DNA of 64,000 nt, taken from positions 1 to 64,000 of the forward strand of contig NZ_QUOQ01000002.1 in the NCBI RefSeq assembly GCF_003704105.1. The letters run 5' to 3'. The position numbers and the translations under genes were made by a program. The notes below the pieces were generated by a model that was not told where the DNA came from, did no database searches, and worked only from the letters and a program-made list of their open reading frames with translations. This stretch comes from Brevundimonas lutea. GTDB lineage: Bacteria > Pseudomonadota > Alphaproteobacteria > Caulobacterales > Caulobacteraceae. Shown one piece after another: positions 26,954 through 35,647 of this stretch. Every line of letters starts with the position of its first letter. Positions within the stretch are counted from its first letter, which is position 1.

Positions 26954-28573
26954 ATGCCGCCATCCGCCGAGCTCGACAGCGCCTGGACCGCCCTGGACCA
27001 CGCGGCGGAGGCTGAACGGGAGGCGACGATCCGCGATCACTTCGCCGCCGACGCGGATCGGGTCGGGCGGCTGACGCTGGAGGCGGCCGGGCTGACGCTC
27101 GACCTTTCGAAACAGACGTTCGGCCGCGCGGGGCTGGAGGCGCTGCTGGGGCTGGCGCGGGCGGCGCGGGTCCAGGACCGGCGCGCGGCCCTGTTCGGCG
27201 GCGAGGCGATCAACGCCACCGAGGGCCGGGCGGTGCTGCACCCGGCGCTCAGGGCCGCCGACGGCGCGGATTATGCCGCCCTGGGCGAGCCGGTGTCGCG
27301 CGAGGTCGAACAGACCCGGCGCGCGGTCGCCGACTATGCCGAGGCGGTCCGCGATGGGACGATCACAGGGTCGGACGGCAGGCGGATCCGCGCCCTGGTT
27401 CATATCGGGATCGGCGGCTCGGACCTGGGGCCGCGGCTGGTGTGGGAGGCGCTGAAACCGCTGGAGCCCGCCATCGATCTGCGCTTCGTGGCCAATATCG
27501 ACGACGGCGACATGGCCGAGGCCCTGACCGGGCTGGACCCGGCCGAAACTCTGGTCGTGGTCGTGTCCAAGACCTTCACCACCCAGGAGACCCTGGCCAA
27601 CGCCGAGCGGGCCAAGGCCTGGCTGGAGGCCGGGCTGAAGGGTGGCGACGTCCGTCCTCACCTGGTCGGGGTGACGGCGGCGCCGGAGCGGGCGGAGGCC
27701 TTTGGGTGCGGCCGGACGTTCGGATTCCGCGACTGGGTGGGCGGTCGCTACTCGCTGTGGTCGGCGGTCAGCCTCAGCTGCGTCATCGGTCTGGGCGCCG
27801 AAGTGTTCGACCGGATGCTGGCCGGGGCGGCGGCGATGGACGATCACTTCCGCACGGCGCCTCTCGAGGCCAACGCGCCGGTGATGCTGGCCCTGGCCCA
27901 GGTGTGGAACGTCGATGCGAAGGGACGCCGCGCCCGGACGGTCGCCCCCTATGCCCACCGCCTGCGCCGCCTGCCCGCCTTCCTGCAGCAACTGGAGATG
28001 GAATCGAACGGCAAGCGGGTGCGACGCGACGGCGGGGTGGCGACGCGCGGGACCTGCCCGGTGGTGTTCGGCGAGCCCGGCACCAACGGTCAGCATGCCT
28101 TTTTCCAGCAGATTCACCAGGGGCCGGAGGTCGTTCCGGCCGAATTCGTGGTGGTGCGCAAGGGCGAGGACGGCCGGGATCAGCCGGCGCTTTGGGCCAA
28201 CGCCCTGGCGCAGGCCCAGGCGCTGATGATCGGCAAGTCTGGGGCGGAGGCCCGGGCGGAGCTGATCGCCGCGGGCGCGGAGGATGCCGAGGCTGACCGT
28301 CTGGCCCCGCACAAGACCTTCCCGGGCGACCGGCCGTCGACGACCATCCTGATGGACGCCCTGACGCCAGAAACGCTGGGATCCCTGCTGGCGCTGTACG
28401 AGCACAAGACCTTCGTCGAGGGGGTGATCTGGGACATCAACAGCTTCGACCAGTGGGGCGTCGAACTGGGCAAGGTGCTGGCCAAGGCCATCCTGAAGGA
28501 TGTCGAGGCGGGCGCGCCGTCCGAGGGGCTCGATTCCTCGACCCGGGCCCTTCTGGGGTGGTTGACGCGCTGA
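26954..28573 (+). CDS. pgi: Glucose-6-phosphate isomerase
   Basis: 539-residue isomerase of glucose-6-P and fructose-6-P. Sugar-phosphate site GIGGSDLGPRLV (about 152-163) and SKTFTTQET, catalytic-region ESNGKR and GTNGQHAFFQQIHQG, and the C-terminal signature FVEGVIWDINSFDQWGVELGKVLA. Caulobacterales use the Entner-Doudoroff route, where Pgi mainly recycles fructose-6-P and supplies precursors for glycans. Followed 3 bp downstream by the convergent gloB. Confidence 0.96.
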   Translation: MPPSAELDSAWTALDHAAEAEREATIRDHFAADADRVGRLTLEAAGLTLDLSKQTFGRAGLEALLGLARAARVQDRRAALFGGEAINATEGRAVLHPALRAADGADYAALGEPVSREVEQTRRAVADYAEAVRDGTITGSDGRRIRALVHIGIGGSDLGPRLVWEALKPLEPAIDLRFVANIDDGDMAEALTGLDPAETLVVVVSKTFTTQETLANAERAKAWLEAGLKGGDVRPHLVGVTAAPERAEAFGCGRTFGFRDWVGGRYSLWSAVSLSCVIGLGAEVFDRMLAGAAAMDDHFRTAPLEANAPVMLALAQVWNVDAKGRRARTVAPYAHRLRRLPAFLQQLEMESNGKRVRRDGGVATRGTCPVVFGEPGTNGQHAFFQQIHQGPEVVPAEFVVVRKGEDGRDQPALWANALAQAQALMIGKSGAEARAELIAAGAEDAEADRLAPHKTFPGDRPSTTILMDALTPETLGSLLALYEHKTFVEGVIWDINSFDQWGVELGKVLAKAILKDVEAGAPSEGLDSSTRALLGWLTR

Positions 28574-28576
28574 GCC

Positions 28577-29305
28577 CTAACCCTTGAACCCGTCCTTGGC
28601 CGCGCGGCGGCGGGCGAACTCGGCGGCGTCGGGCGCTGTCAGGAAGGGGTTGAACCGACGCTCGATGGCCAGGGTCGTCGGCACGGTCGGTCGGTCCTCG
28701 CGACGGGCTGAGAAGATCGTTTCGGCGTGGCCGGTCAGGGCCGGGTCGTCGTCCAAAGACAGGGCGAAGCGGGCGTTGGCCACGGCGTACTCGTGGGCGC
28801 ACCACAGCACCGTGTCGTCGGGCCAGGCCTTGAGCCGGGCGAGGCTGTCGAACATCTGCTCCGCCGTCCCCTCGAACAGCCGGCCGCAGCCTAGTGGAAA
28901 CAGGGTGTCTCCGACGAAGGCCTGACCGCCTGCCGCGTCGCGATAGACAATGTGGCCCAGGGTGTGACCGGGCGTGACGGTGACTTCCAGTTGGGTTTCG
29001 CCGACCTCGACGACGTCGCCGTCACCGACGATCCGATCCACCTCACCCACACGAGTGACCTCCTCGGGCGCGACGACCATCGCCCCGAATTCGGCCTTGA
29101 GCGCCGCGTTTCCCTGGGTGTGATCGGGGTGCCAGTGGGTGTTGAGGATCAGGTCCAGCCGGTTCCAGCCGCTGGCCGCGATCTCGGCGCGATAGGGCTC
29201 CACCTCCGGCGTGTCGATGGCGGCGACCACGCCGCTGGTCTGATCGCGGATCAGGATGCCGTAGTTGTCGGAGAGGCAGGGAAACAGGCGCACGTCGAGG
29301 GTCAT
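28577..29305 (-). CDS. gloB: Hydroxyacylglutathione hydrolase (glyoxalase II)
   Basis: 242 residues. The metallo-beta-lactamase metal motif is THWHPDH (56-62, His57, His59, Asp61, His62), later His in GHTLGH (about 115), Asp in FVGDTLFPLGCGRLFEG and HEYAVANARFAL. The C-terminal domain RPTVPTTLAIERRFNPFL matches the glutathione-binding tail of GloB. Hydrolyses S-lactoylglutathione from methylglyoxal. Start ATG 29305 (MTLDVRLFPCLSDNYG) is chosen over an upstream alternative start because the family begins there. Confidence 0.93.
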   Translation of the reverse strand: MTLDVRLFPCLSDNYGILIRDQTSGVVAAIDTPEVEPYRAEIAASGWNRLDLILNTHWHPDHTQGNAALKAEFGAMVVAPEEVTRVGEVDRIVGDGDVVEVGETQLEVTVTPGHTLGHIVYRDAAGGQAFVGDTLFPLGCGRLFEGTAEQMFDSLARLKAWPDDTVLWCAHEYAVANARFALSLDDDPALTGHAETIFSARREDRPTVPTTLAIERRFNPFLTAPDAAEFARRRAAKDGFKG

Positions 29306-29351
29306 GGCCGCAAGTCTAGCAGGGGCGGCGGTCCGGCCCCATAGTGGCGTC

Positions 29352-30137
29352 ATGCGCAGGAGTATCGACGAGGTCCGCGCCTTCTATGGCGAGCCGGCCG
29401 GGCGGCTGGTGCGGCGGCTGGTGGCGCGCCGGCTGGACGACGCCTGGGGCCAGGCCATGGGCTGCGACGTTCTCGGAATCGGCTACGCCACGCCCTGGCT
29501 GGACGCCTTTTCCGGCGCGCGGCGGGTAGTCGCCGCCATGCCGAAGGGCCAGGGGGCGGAGGCCTGGCCCGAGACCGGCCGCAACGCCACGGTGATGGTC
29601 GAGGACGACCGCCTGCCGTTCCGCGCGGGCATGTTCGACCGCGTCCTGATGGTCCACGCGCTGGAGGAGGCCGACGCGCCGGGTCAACTGTTGACCGAGG
29701 CCGTGCGCGCCCTGTCGCCCGCCGGACGCATCATCCTGGTGGCGGCGGCGCGCGGCGGCTTCTGGGGCCGGGCCGAGAACACCCCCTTCGGCCATGGACG
29801 ACCGTTCAGCCGGGGACAGCTGGAGCAGCTGGTGCGCGAGGTCGATTTGGAACCCGTCGCCTGGTCCCAGACCCTCTATGTGCCGCCGTGGCGACCGGCT
29901 TTGGGCATGGCCGACGCGGTGGAGCGGATCGGCCAAATGGTGGCGCCCGGCGCGGCCGGCATCGTGCTGCTGGAGGCCGCGCGCCGCACCTATGCCCGAA
30001 CGCCGCGAGGCCTGGGGGCGCGGGCGGCGCTGGGCGAACTGCTGAAGCCACTGCCGTCGCCTCAACCCGTGCCGGGCGGCGCGCGCGCCCTGCCGTCTTC
30101 CCGGCGCCATCGAACGCGCCTAAGCGCAGACAAATGA
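29352..30137 (+). CDS. Class I SAM-dependent methyltransferase
   Basis: 261 residues. SAM-binding loop is CDVLGIGYATPWL, an atypical form with GIGYA in place of GxGxG, followed by acidic MVEDDRLPFRAGMFDRVLMVHALEEAD and RILVAAARGGFWGR. It belongs to the Methyltransf_11-like group; the substrate is not recognisable. Its stop overlaps the next start (ATGA at 30134-30137), the first link in a four-gene coupled run ending in pyrD. In related genomes a methyltransferase of this kind often lies beside gloB. Confidence 0.8.
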   Translation: MRRSIDEVRAFYGEPAGRLVRRLVARRLDDAWGQAMGCDVLGIGYATPWLDAFSGARRVVAAMPKGQGAEAWPETGRNATVMVEDDRLPFRAGMFDRVLMVHALEEADAPGQLLTEAVRALSPAGRIILVAAARGGFWGRAENTPFGHGRPFSRGQLEQLVREVDLEPVAWSQTLYVPPWRPALGMADAVERIGQMVAPGAAGIVLLEAARRTYARTPRGLGARAALGELLKPLPSPQPVPGGARALPSSRRHRTRLSADK

Positions 30138-30637
30138 ACCGGTTGATCATCATGCGCCATGCCGAGGCGGGTCGCGCGCCGACGGGCCAGGGCGACCGCG
30201 ACCGGCCCCTGACCGAGCGGGGCGTCGCCGACGCCCGCGCCATGGGCCGATGGCTGGCGGGCAAGGGCCTGGCGCCCGACGGGGCCTGCGTCTCGCCCGC
30301 CCGGCGCACGCGACAGACCTGGGATCACGCCTCGGCCAGCTTTGGCGATGCCGACCTGGACTGCGACGAAAACCTTTATGACGCCGGGCCCGACACCCTG
30401 CGCCGAGCGGTCGAGGGCGCCGCCGAGTGGGCCGGCGTGTTCATGCTGGTGGCCCACAATCCGGGCGTCCATGCCCTGGGGCTGGATCTGCTCGCCGAGA
30501 GCGGGGCGGCGCTGGCGGACGTCGATCGGCTGCAGCGCGGCTTTCCGCCCGGCGCGGCCGCCGTCTTCCGGCGCGAGGGCGGTCGCTGGACCTTCGAGGC
30601 GTTCTGGACCCCCGCCGACATCGAGGCCCTGCCATGA
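30134..30637 (+). CDS. Histidine phosphatase, SixA-like
   Basis: 167 residues. The catalytic phospho-histidine motif is RHAEAG (R8, H9), with second arginine CVSPARRTRQTW and second histidine in LVAHNPGVH. This short, one-domain form resembles SixA, which dephosphorylates histidine-phosphotransfer domains. Translationally coupled upstream (ATGA) and downstream (ATGA at 30634). Confidence 0.87.
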   Translation: MNRLIIMRHAEAGRAPTGQGDRDRPLTERGVADARAMGRWLAGKGLAPDGACVSPARRTRQTWDHASASFGDADLDCDENLYDAGPDTLRRAVEGAAEWAGVFMLVAHNPGVHALGLDLLAESGAALADVDRLQRGFPPGAAAVFRREGGRWTFEAFWTPADIEALP

Positions 30638-30984
30638 GTCGTCACCCCAGCTCGGCCTACAAGATCGTGGAGGCCGCCGACTGGGCGGAGGCGCGCGAGG
30701 CCGGCGTATTTGAGGGCTCGACTGTGGATCGGGCCGACGGCTTCATTCATCTCAGCACCCGCGATCAGCTGGAGGAGACGGCGCGACGACACTACGCCGG
30801 CCAGGACGACCTGCGCCTGCTTCTGGTCGACCTGACCGGTCTGGGCGGAGCGGTGGTGTGGGAGCCGTCGCGCGACGGCGCGCTGTTTCCGCACATCTAC
30901 GGCCCCCTGCCGGTCCAAGCGGTGATCCGCGACGACGCCTTCGCGGTCGGCGCCGACGGCCGCATCACCAGCCCCTGGCGGTGA
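30634..30984 (+). CDS. DUF952 family protein
   Basis: 116 residues. Motif pattern YKIVEAADWAEAREAG..GSTVDRADGFIHLSTRDQLEETA and HIYGPLPVQAV is that of DUF952, a small cytoplasmic domain of unknown role, structurally related to ADP-ribosyltransferase-like folds. Overlaps its neighbours by 4 bases and a few bases, so it is co-translated with SixA and probably pyrD. Confidence 0.87.
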   Translation: MSRHPSSAYKIVEAADWAEAREAGVFEGSTVDRADGFIHLSTRDQLEETARRHYAGQDDLRLLLVDLTGLGGAVVWEPSRDGALFPHIYGPLPVQAVIRDDAFAVGADGRITSPWR

Positions 30985-30986
30985 GC

Positions 30987-32018
30987 ATGGGCCTGAACGA
31001 CCTCGCCGCCGCCAGCCTTCGCAGGCTCGACGCCGAAACGGCGCACCGTCTGGCCGTGCGGGCGCTGGAGCTGGGTCTTGGGTCCGGCGACACCCGCGCT
31101 GATCCGCCGATCCTGAAAACGCACCTGGCGGGTCTGGATCTGCCCAACCCGGTCGGGCTGGCGGCCGGGTTCGACAAGGACGGGCGGGCGTTGAAGGGGT
31201 TGCCGCGGGCCGGGTTCGGCTTCGTGGAGTGCGGGTCGGTCACGCCCCGGCCGCAGCCCGGCAATCCGCGCCCACGCCTGTTCCGGCTGAAGCCCGACCG
31301 AGGCGTGATCAACCGCATGGGCTTCAACAACGAGGGCCTGGACGCCTTCGCCGATCGATTGCGTCGTCGCTCCGGCGGCCTGGTCGTCGGCGCCAATCTG
31401 GGGGCGAACAAGGACAGTGAGGACCGCACCGCCGACTATGTGACGGGCCTGCGCCGGGTCCGCGACCTGGCCGATTATGTCACCGTCAACATCTCGTCGC
31501 CCAACACGCCGGGCCTGCGCGCCCTGCAGGACCGGGGGGCGCTGGACGATCTGCTGGGTCGGGTCGCGGAGGCTCGGGGAGGGCGGCCCGTGTTTCTCAA
31601 GATCGCGCCGGACCTGTCGGCGGCTGAGATCGGCGAGATCGTCGAGGCGGCGCTGGCGCACCGGATCGACGCCCTGATCGTGTCCAACACCACGCTGGAG
31701 CGCCCGGACAGCCTGACCGCCCCTGCCAAGGGTGAGAGCGGCGGCCTGTCCGGCCGGCCGATGGCGGAGATCGCCCGCCGCGCGCTCCAGGCCGCCGCCG
31801 AGGCCGCAGAGAGCCGCCTGCCCCTGATCGCGGCGGGCGGGATCGACAGCGGCGCCGAGGCCTATCATCGCATCCGGCTGGGCGCCGCAGCGGTGCAGAT
31901 CTATTCCGCCCTAGTGTTTGAGGGGCCTAGCCTTTTGGCGCGCCTCAAGCGGGACCTCGCCGAACGGCTGCGCGCCGACGGCTTCGCCAGCGTCGTGGAG
32001 GCCGTGGGCGCGCGTTGA
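30987..32018 (+). CDS. pyrD: Dihydroorotate dehydrogenase (quinone), class 2
   Basis: 343 residues. FMN-binding and substrate motifs are LAAGFDKDGRALKGL, GSVTPRPQPGNPRPRLFRL, NRMGFNNEGLDAF and NISSPNTPGLRALQ with the class-2 catalytic serine, then IAAGGIDSGAEAYHRIRLGAAAVQIYSALVFEG. Membrane-associated step of pyrimidine synthesis that passes electrons to quinone. ATG 30987 chosen; GTG 30981, overlapping the DUF952 stop, would add two residues. Confidence 0.95.
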   Translation: MGLNDLAAASLRRLDAETAHRLAVRALELGLGSGDTRADPPILKTHLAGLDLPNPVGLAAGFDKDGRALKGLPRAGFGFVECGSVTPRPQPGNPRPRLFRLKPDRGVINRMGFNNEGLDAFADRLRRRSGGLVVGANLGANKDSEDRTADYVTGLRRVRDLADYVTVNISSPNTPGLRALQDRGALDDLLGRVAEARGGRPVFLKIAPDLSAAEIGEIVEAALAHRIDALIVSNTTLERPDSLTAPAKGESGGLSGRPMAEIARRALQAAAEAAESRLPLIAAGGIDSGAEAYHRIRLGAAAVQIYSALVFEGPSLLARLKRDLAERLRADGFASVVEAVGAR

Positions 32019-32110
32019 CTCCACGTTAGGCCATGCGCGTCATCATGACGGCCTGGAGCCGCCGGGCCAGTTCGAGCCCCTGAGCGAGCGGCCCATGTGA
32101 TGGCGGGGCG

Positions 32111-34018
32111 ATGACGGCGATCGACGTTGCGGAAATGACCGGCTGGACGCGCGCGCTGCAACAGCGCCAGCGCGGCTGGATGCAACGCGCCACCGTCTCG
32201 ACCGCCGCCGCCATCATCTTCTCCCCGGTGCTTGGTTTCGAGCAGACGCTGCCCTGGCTGATCGCTTTCGTGATCGCCCAGGGACTGGAGCATCTGGCCC
32301 TGTCGGCGGCGGCCAAGGGGCGGGAGGTCACGCCCGGCCGCATGGCGGTGGGCATGGCGGCGCTGTTCCTTTCCGGCGCGAGCTTCGGCGCCTTGTCGAT
32401 CCCCCTGTGGCTGACCGGCGGGGTTATGGGCGGGCTGTGCGCCACCGCGCTGCTGTGCGGCGGCGCTCTGTATTCGACCCTGCATTCGGTCGGCTCGATG
32501 CGGGCCCTGCTGGCGACCGCCGGTCCTCAGTATCTCTACCTGTGCCTCGGGGCCTGGTTCATGACCCGATTGGGCGCGCCTGCTCCGTTCGTGGTCGCCA
32601 CTCTGATCTGCGGCGTCACCTTCAGCATCTACTGTCTGTGGACCTGGCGGACGATGAATGATGTCTATCGCTCCGAGACGGCCGCGCAGATGGATAGCCA
32701 GCAGCGACGGGAAGAGGCCGAGCGTCGCATGGGCGCCCAGTCCGCCTTTCTCGCCGCCGTGGGGCATGACCTGCGCACCCCGATCAGCGCCATCCTGACC
32801 GGGGCGGCCGAATTGGAGCGTGACGCCGGGGGATCAACCGACGGGCGCGCGCGCGCCAAGGCGCAGCTGATCACCGAAGCCGGCCTGATGATGAAGGCCA
32901 TGCTGGACGATTTGCTGGATCAGGCGAAACTGGACGCGGGTCGGATGACCGTCGAACGCGAGCCGATGGAGCTGCGTCGCCTGCTGAGCCAGACCGCGCG
33001 CTTCTGGCGTCCCGCCGTCGCGGGTAAGGGTCTTCGGCTGCGCATTGATGCGGGCCGCGAGGCGCCGGCGTGGATCGTCGGCGACGCCATGCGGCTGCGC
33101 CAGATACTCAACAATCTGATCTCCAACGCCCTGAAGTTCACCGATCGCGGCCATCTCGGTATCCGGGTGCGGTCCTGGGCCGAGGACGACGGGCGCCTGG
33201 CCCTGCTGATCGATATCGAGGATTCCGGTCCGGGCATGACCGACGAGCAGTTGAGCCGGTTGTTCACCGCCTTCGACCAGACCGATCAGTCGGTCGCGGT
33301 GCGCCACGGCGGCACCGGCCTGGGTCTTTCGATCAGCCGCGATCTCGCGGCCCTGATGGGCGGCCGTTTGACCGCGCGCAGCGCGCCGGGCCGAGGCGCC
33401 GTCTTCACTCTCTCGCTGACGGTGGAGAAGGCCGAGCCCGTCGCCCGCCCGGTCGACCCCTTCGCCGGGGTGGATCAGCGCGCCGCCGTGGTTAGAGCGC
33501 TGAACCCCATCCGGCCCCCGCTCGCTCCTGCCCCCGAGACGCTCCCTGTTGCGGCCGGTAACGCTCACCCCGAGGTCGAGGAGACGGCCGTCGAAGAAGC
33601 CGAGCCGGAGGAGCGCGCCCTGCGCGTGCTGATCGTCGACGACCACGAGATCAATCGTCGCGCCATCCAGCTGATCCTCGCCCCCTTCGGAGCCGAGTCG
33701 GTTCAGGCCGCCGACGGCATGGCGGCTCTGGCCGCGGCCGAGGCCGAGCCGTTCGATGTGATCTTCATGGACGTGCGCATGCCGGAATTGGACGGGCGCG
33801 AGACCACTCGCCGTCTGCGGGCGGGAACCAGCGTCAACCGCGACACGCCCGTGATCGCCGTCACCGCCGACAGCGCCGCCGAAGATGTGGCCGCTTGCCA
33901 GGCGGCTGGCATGGAACTGTTCGTGTCCAAGCCGCTGACGCCCGGCAGTCTGCTGGGCGCCCTGACCCAGGCGTTGTCCGCCCGCGAAGAGGTTCAGGCC
34001 GAGACCGAAGCCGCCTGA
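32111..34018 (+). CDS. Hybrid sensor histidine kinase with receiver domain
   Basis: 635 residues. An N-terminal membrane region with about six helices (28-178) is followed by a short coiled linker, the DHp domain with phospho-acceptor H219 (AAVGHDLRTPISAI), and an HATPase domain (N-box about 330-343 LRQILNNLISNALKF, G1 DSGPGMT, G2 GGTGLGLSI). A Pro/Glu-rich linker of about 60 residues leads to a receiver domain (504-622; D510-D511, D554, T587, K607). No separate output regulator is adjacent, so signal may go through an Hpt protein. The signal is unknown; no periplasmic sensor domain exists, so sensing is by the membrane segment. Confidence 0.9.
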   Translation: MTAIDVAEMTGWTRALQQRQRGWMQRATVSTAAAIIFSPVLGFEQTLPWLIAFVIAQGLEHLALSAAAKGREVTPGRMAVGMAALFLSGASFGALSIPLWLTGGVMGGLCATALLCGGALYSTLHSVGSMRALLATAGPQYLYLCLGAWFMTRLGAPAPFVVATLICGVTFSIYCLWTWRTMNDVYRSETAAQMDSQQRREEAERRMGAQSAFLAAVGHDLRTPISAILTGAAELERDAGGSTDGRARAKAQLITEAGLMMKAMLDDLLDQAKLDAGRMTVEREPMELRRLLSQTARFWRPAVAGKGLRLRIDAGREAPAWIVGDAMRLRQILNNLISNALKFTDRGHLGIRVRSWAEDDGRLALLIDIEDSGPGMTDEQLSRLFTAFDQTDQSVAVRHGGTGLGLSISRDLAALMGGRLTARSAPGRGAVFTLSLTVEKAEPVARPVDPFAGVDQRAAVVRALNPIRPPLAPAPETLPVAAGNAHPEVEETAVEEAEPEERALRVLIVDDHEINRRAIQLILAPFGAESVQAADGMAALAAAEAEPFDVIFMDVRMPELDGRETTRRLRAGTSVNRDTPVIAVTADSAAEDVAACQAAGMELFVSKPLTPGSLLGALTQALSAREEVQAETEAA

Positions 34019-34473
34019 CTGACCACTGCGGCCAGCCTGCGGTCCAGCGCCGCCTCATCCTTCAGCTGGCACTCCCAGAGCACCAGCGTTCGCCAGTCCG
34101 AGTTCTCGAGCGCGTCGAGCGCTGTCCGGTCGCGTTGACGATTGCGCGCGATTTTGGCGCGCCAGTAATCAGCGTTGGTCTTGGGCTCGCGCCCTCCACG
34201 CGGACAGTCGTGGCCATGCCAGAAACAACCGTGGACAAAGATCGCCAGCCGGCGGCCAGGCATGACCACGTCCGGGCGTCCGGGCAGGCCCCAGCCGCCC
34301 AGTCGATAGCCGACGCCGAGCGCTCTGAGGCGTTTGCGGACCTTCAGTTCCGGTCCGGTGTCGCGGGCCCGGACGCGGCGCATCACCGCGCTGCGTTTCT
34401 CCGGGCCGTAGACATCGGTGATGGGGTCAGAGCTGCTCGACCAGATAGTCGCCGGACGAGACGCGGAATTCAC
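33994..34473 (-). CDS. vsr: Very-short-patch repair endonuclease Vsr
   Basis: 159 residues. TDVYGPEKRSAVMRRVRARDTGPELKVRKRLRALGVGYR, GRPDVVMPGRRLAIFVHGCFWHGHDCPRG and WRTLVLWECQLK are the Vsr signature; the Asp of GRPD and two histidines of HGCFWHGH bind Mg and the T:G-mismatched strand. The only start covering the conserved N-terminus is GTG 34473, which lies 47 bp inside the 3' end of the peroxiredoxin gene; the 3' end overlaps the histidine kinase gene by 25 bp. No cytosine methyltransferase is adjacent. Confidence 0.85.
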   Translation of the reverse strand: MNSASRPATIWSSSSDPITDVYGPEKRSAVMRRVRARDTGPELKVRKRLRALGVGYRLGGWGLPGRPDVVMPGRRLAIFVHGCFWHGHDCPRGGREPKTNADYWRAKIARNRQRDRTALDALENSDWRTLVLWECQLKDEAALDRRLAAVVSQAASVSA

Positions 34474-34912
34474 CGCCCTGTTCGACGTTCAGCTGTTTCA
34501 CCACGCCGTCCTCGACCAGCATGGAGTAGCGCTGGGACCGTTCGCCCATGCCGAAGCCGGAGGCGTCGAGACTCAGCCCGAGCTTCCGCGTGAACTCGCC
34601 ATTGCCGTCCGCCAGCATCACGATCTCGCCGTCCTTGACGTTGGAGGCCTCGCCCCAGGCGCCCATGACGAAGGCGTCATTGACGGATACGCAGGCGATC
34701 TGATCCACGCCCTTGGCCTTCAAAGCCTCGGCCTGATCCTGAAAGCTGGGCAGGTGGCGGGCGGAGCAGGTGGGGGTGAAGGCCCCCGGCACGGCGAACA
34801 GGGCCACGGTCTTGCCGCCGAACAGCTCGCCGGTCGAGACCGGCTTGGGACCGTCGGCGGTCGGGGTGGTCAGGGTGGCGTCGGGGATGCGGTCGCCGAT
34901 CTGGATGGTCAT
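34427..34912 (-). CDS. Peroxiredoxin of the Prx5 / AhpE-like type
   Basis: 161 residues. The peroxidatic Cys49 lies in VPGAFTPTCSARHLP, and FAVPGAFTPTCS plus QRYSMLVEDGVVKQLNVE are typical of the PrxV (redoxin) family that uses glutaredoxin or thioredoxin. VNDAFVMGAWGEA is another Prx5 hallmark. ATG 34912 start is clear. The 3' end overlaps the start region of vsr, so the two may share a transcript. Confidence 0.93.
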   Translation of the reverse strand: MTIQIGDRIPDATLTTPTADGPKPVSTGELFGGKTVALFAVPGAFTPTCSARHLPSFQDQAEALKAKGVDQIACVSVNDAFVMGAWGEASNVKDGEIVMLADGNGEFTRKLGLSLDASGFGMGERSQRYSMLVEDGVVKQLNVEQGGEFRVSSGDYLVEQL

Positions 34913-35062
34913 GGAGAGGGTCCGGCCGTGAGGGATGAGGCCCGCGACATAGGCGCGCGCCCGGCCTACGCCAAGGCGCCAGGCACTCTCTCAGAGCGCG
35001 TTCGATCATTGCGCCCGGCCGCCTTTGGCCGGAGGATAGGCGGGAAAGGACGATCACGCCCT

Positions 35063-35647
35063 ATGGCCACCGACGCCCCGACCCGTTTCGACTCCCTCGC
35101 CGGCCGCCTGCTGGTGGCCATGCCGGGCATCGGCGATCCGCGCTTCGAGCACGCGGTGATCCTGGTCTGCGCGCATCAACGCGACCACGCCATGGGGCTG
35201 CGCCTGGATCGCCCGGCCCCGGGCGTTGATCTGGCGGGCGTGCTGTCCAAGCTGAATGTGGAGGGAGCCGAAAACGCGCCGATCCAGACGGTTCTCGCGG
35301 GAGGTCCGGTCGACAAGGAACGCGGCTTCGTGCTGCACACCAGCGACTGGAGCGTGGCCGACGCCAGCCTGATGATCGGCGACGACCTGGCCATCACCGC
35401 CACCAAGGAGGCTTTGGCGGCCATGACCGATCCCGACATCGCCCCGCAGCGGGCCATCCTGGTGCTGGGCTACGCCGGCTGGGGCGAGGGCCAGCTCGAG
35501 GAAGAGCTGACCGACAATGTCTGGCTCACCGCCGAGCCCAGCCTCGACGTGCTGTTCGACCAGGATCATCGCTCAAAATGGCGGCGCGCCCTGGCCGGGC
35601 TTGGCGTCGACGCCGCCATGCTGTCCGCCCACGCGGGCCGGGCTTAA
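35063..35647 (+). CDS. YqgE/AlgH family protein
   Basis: 194 residues of the UPF0301 family: LAGRLLVAMPGIGDPRFEHAVILVCAHQRDHAMGLRLDRPA near the start, GGPVDKERGFVLHTSDW (about 90-106) and LGYAGWGEGQLEEELTDNVWL (about 143-163). A cytoplasmic protein of unknown biochemistry, often placed near redox or antioxidant genes; here the peroxiredoxin is divergent from it. It ends in a 4-bp convergent overlap with phoB. Confidence 0.93.
   Translation: MATDAPTRFDSLAGRLLVAMPGIGDPRFEHAVILVCAHQRDHAMGLRLDRPAPGVDLAGVLSKLNVEGAENAPIQTVLAGGPVDKERGFVLHTSDWSVADASLMIGDDLAITATKEALAAMTDPDIAPQRAILVLGYAGWGEGQLEEELTDNVWLTAEPSLDVLFDQDHRSKWRRALAGLGVDAAMLSAHAGRA

Noticed and set aside
32019-32110. Divergent promoter or sRNA between pyrD and the hybrid kinase
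   Set aside because: The 92-bp gap has no hairpin plus T-run or conserved box, only an ordinary leader.
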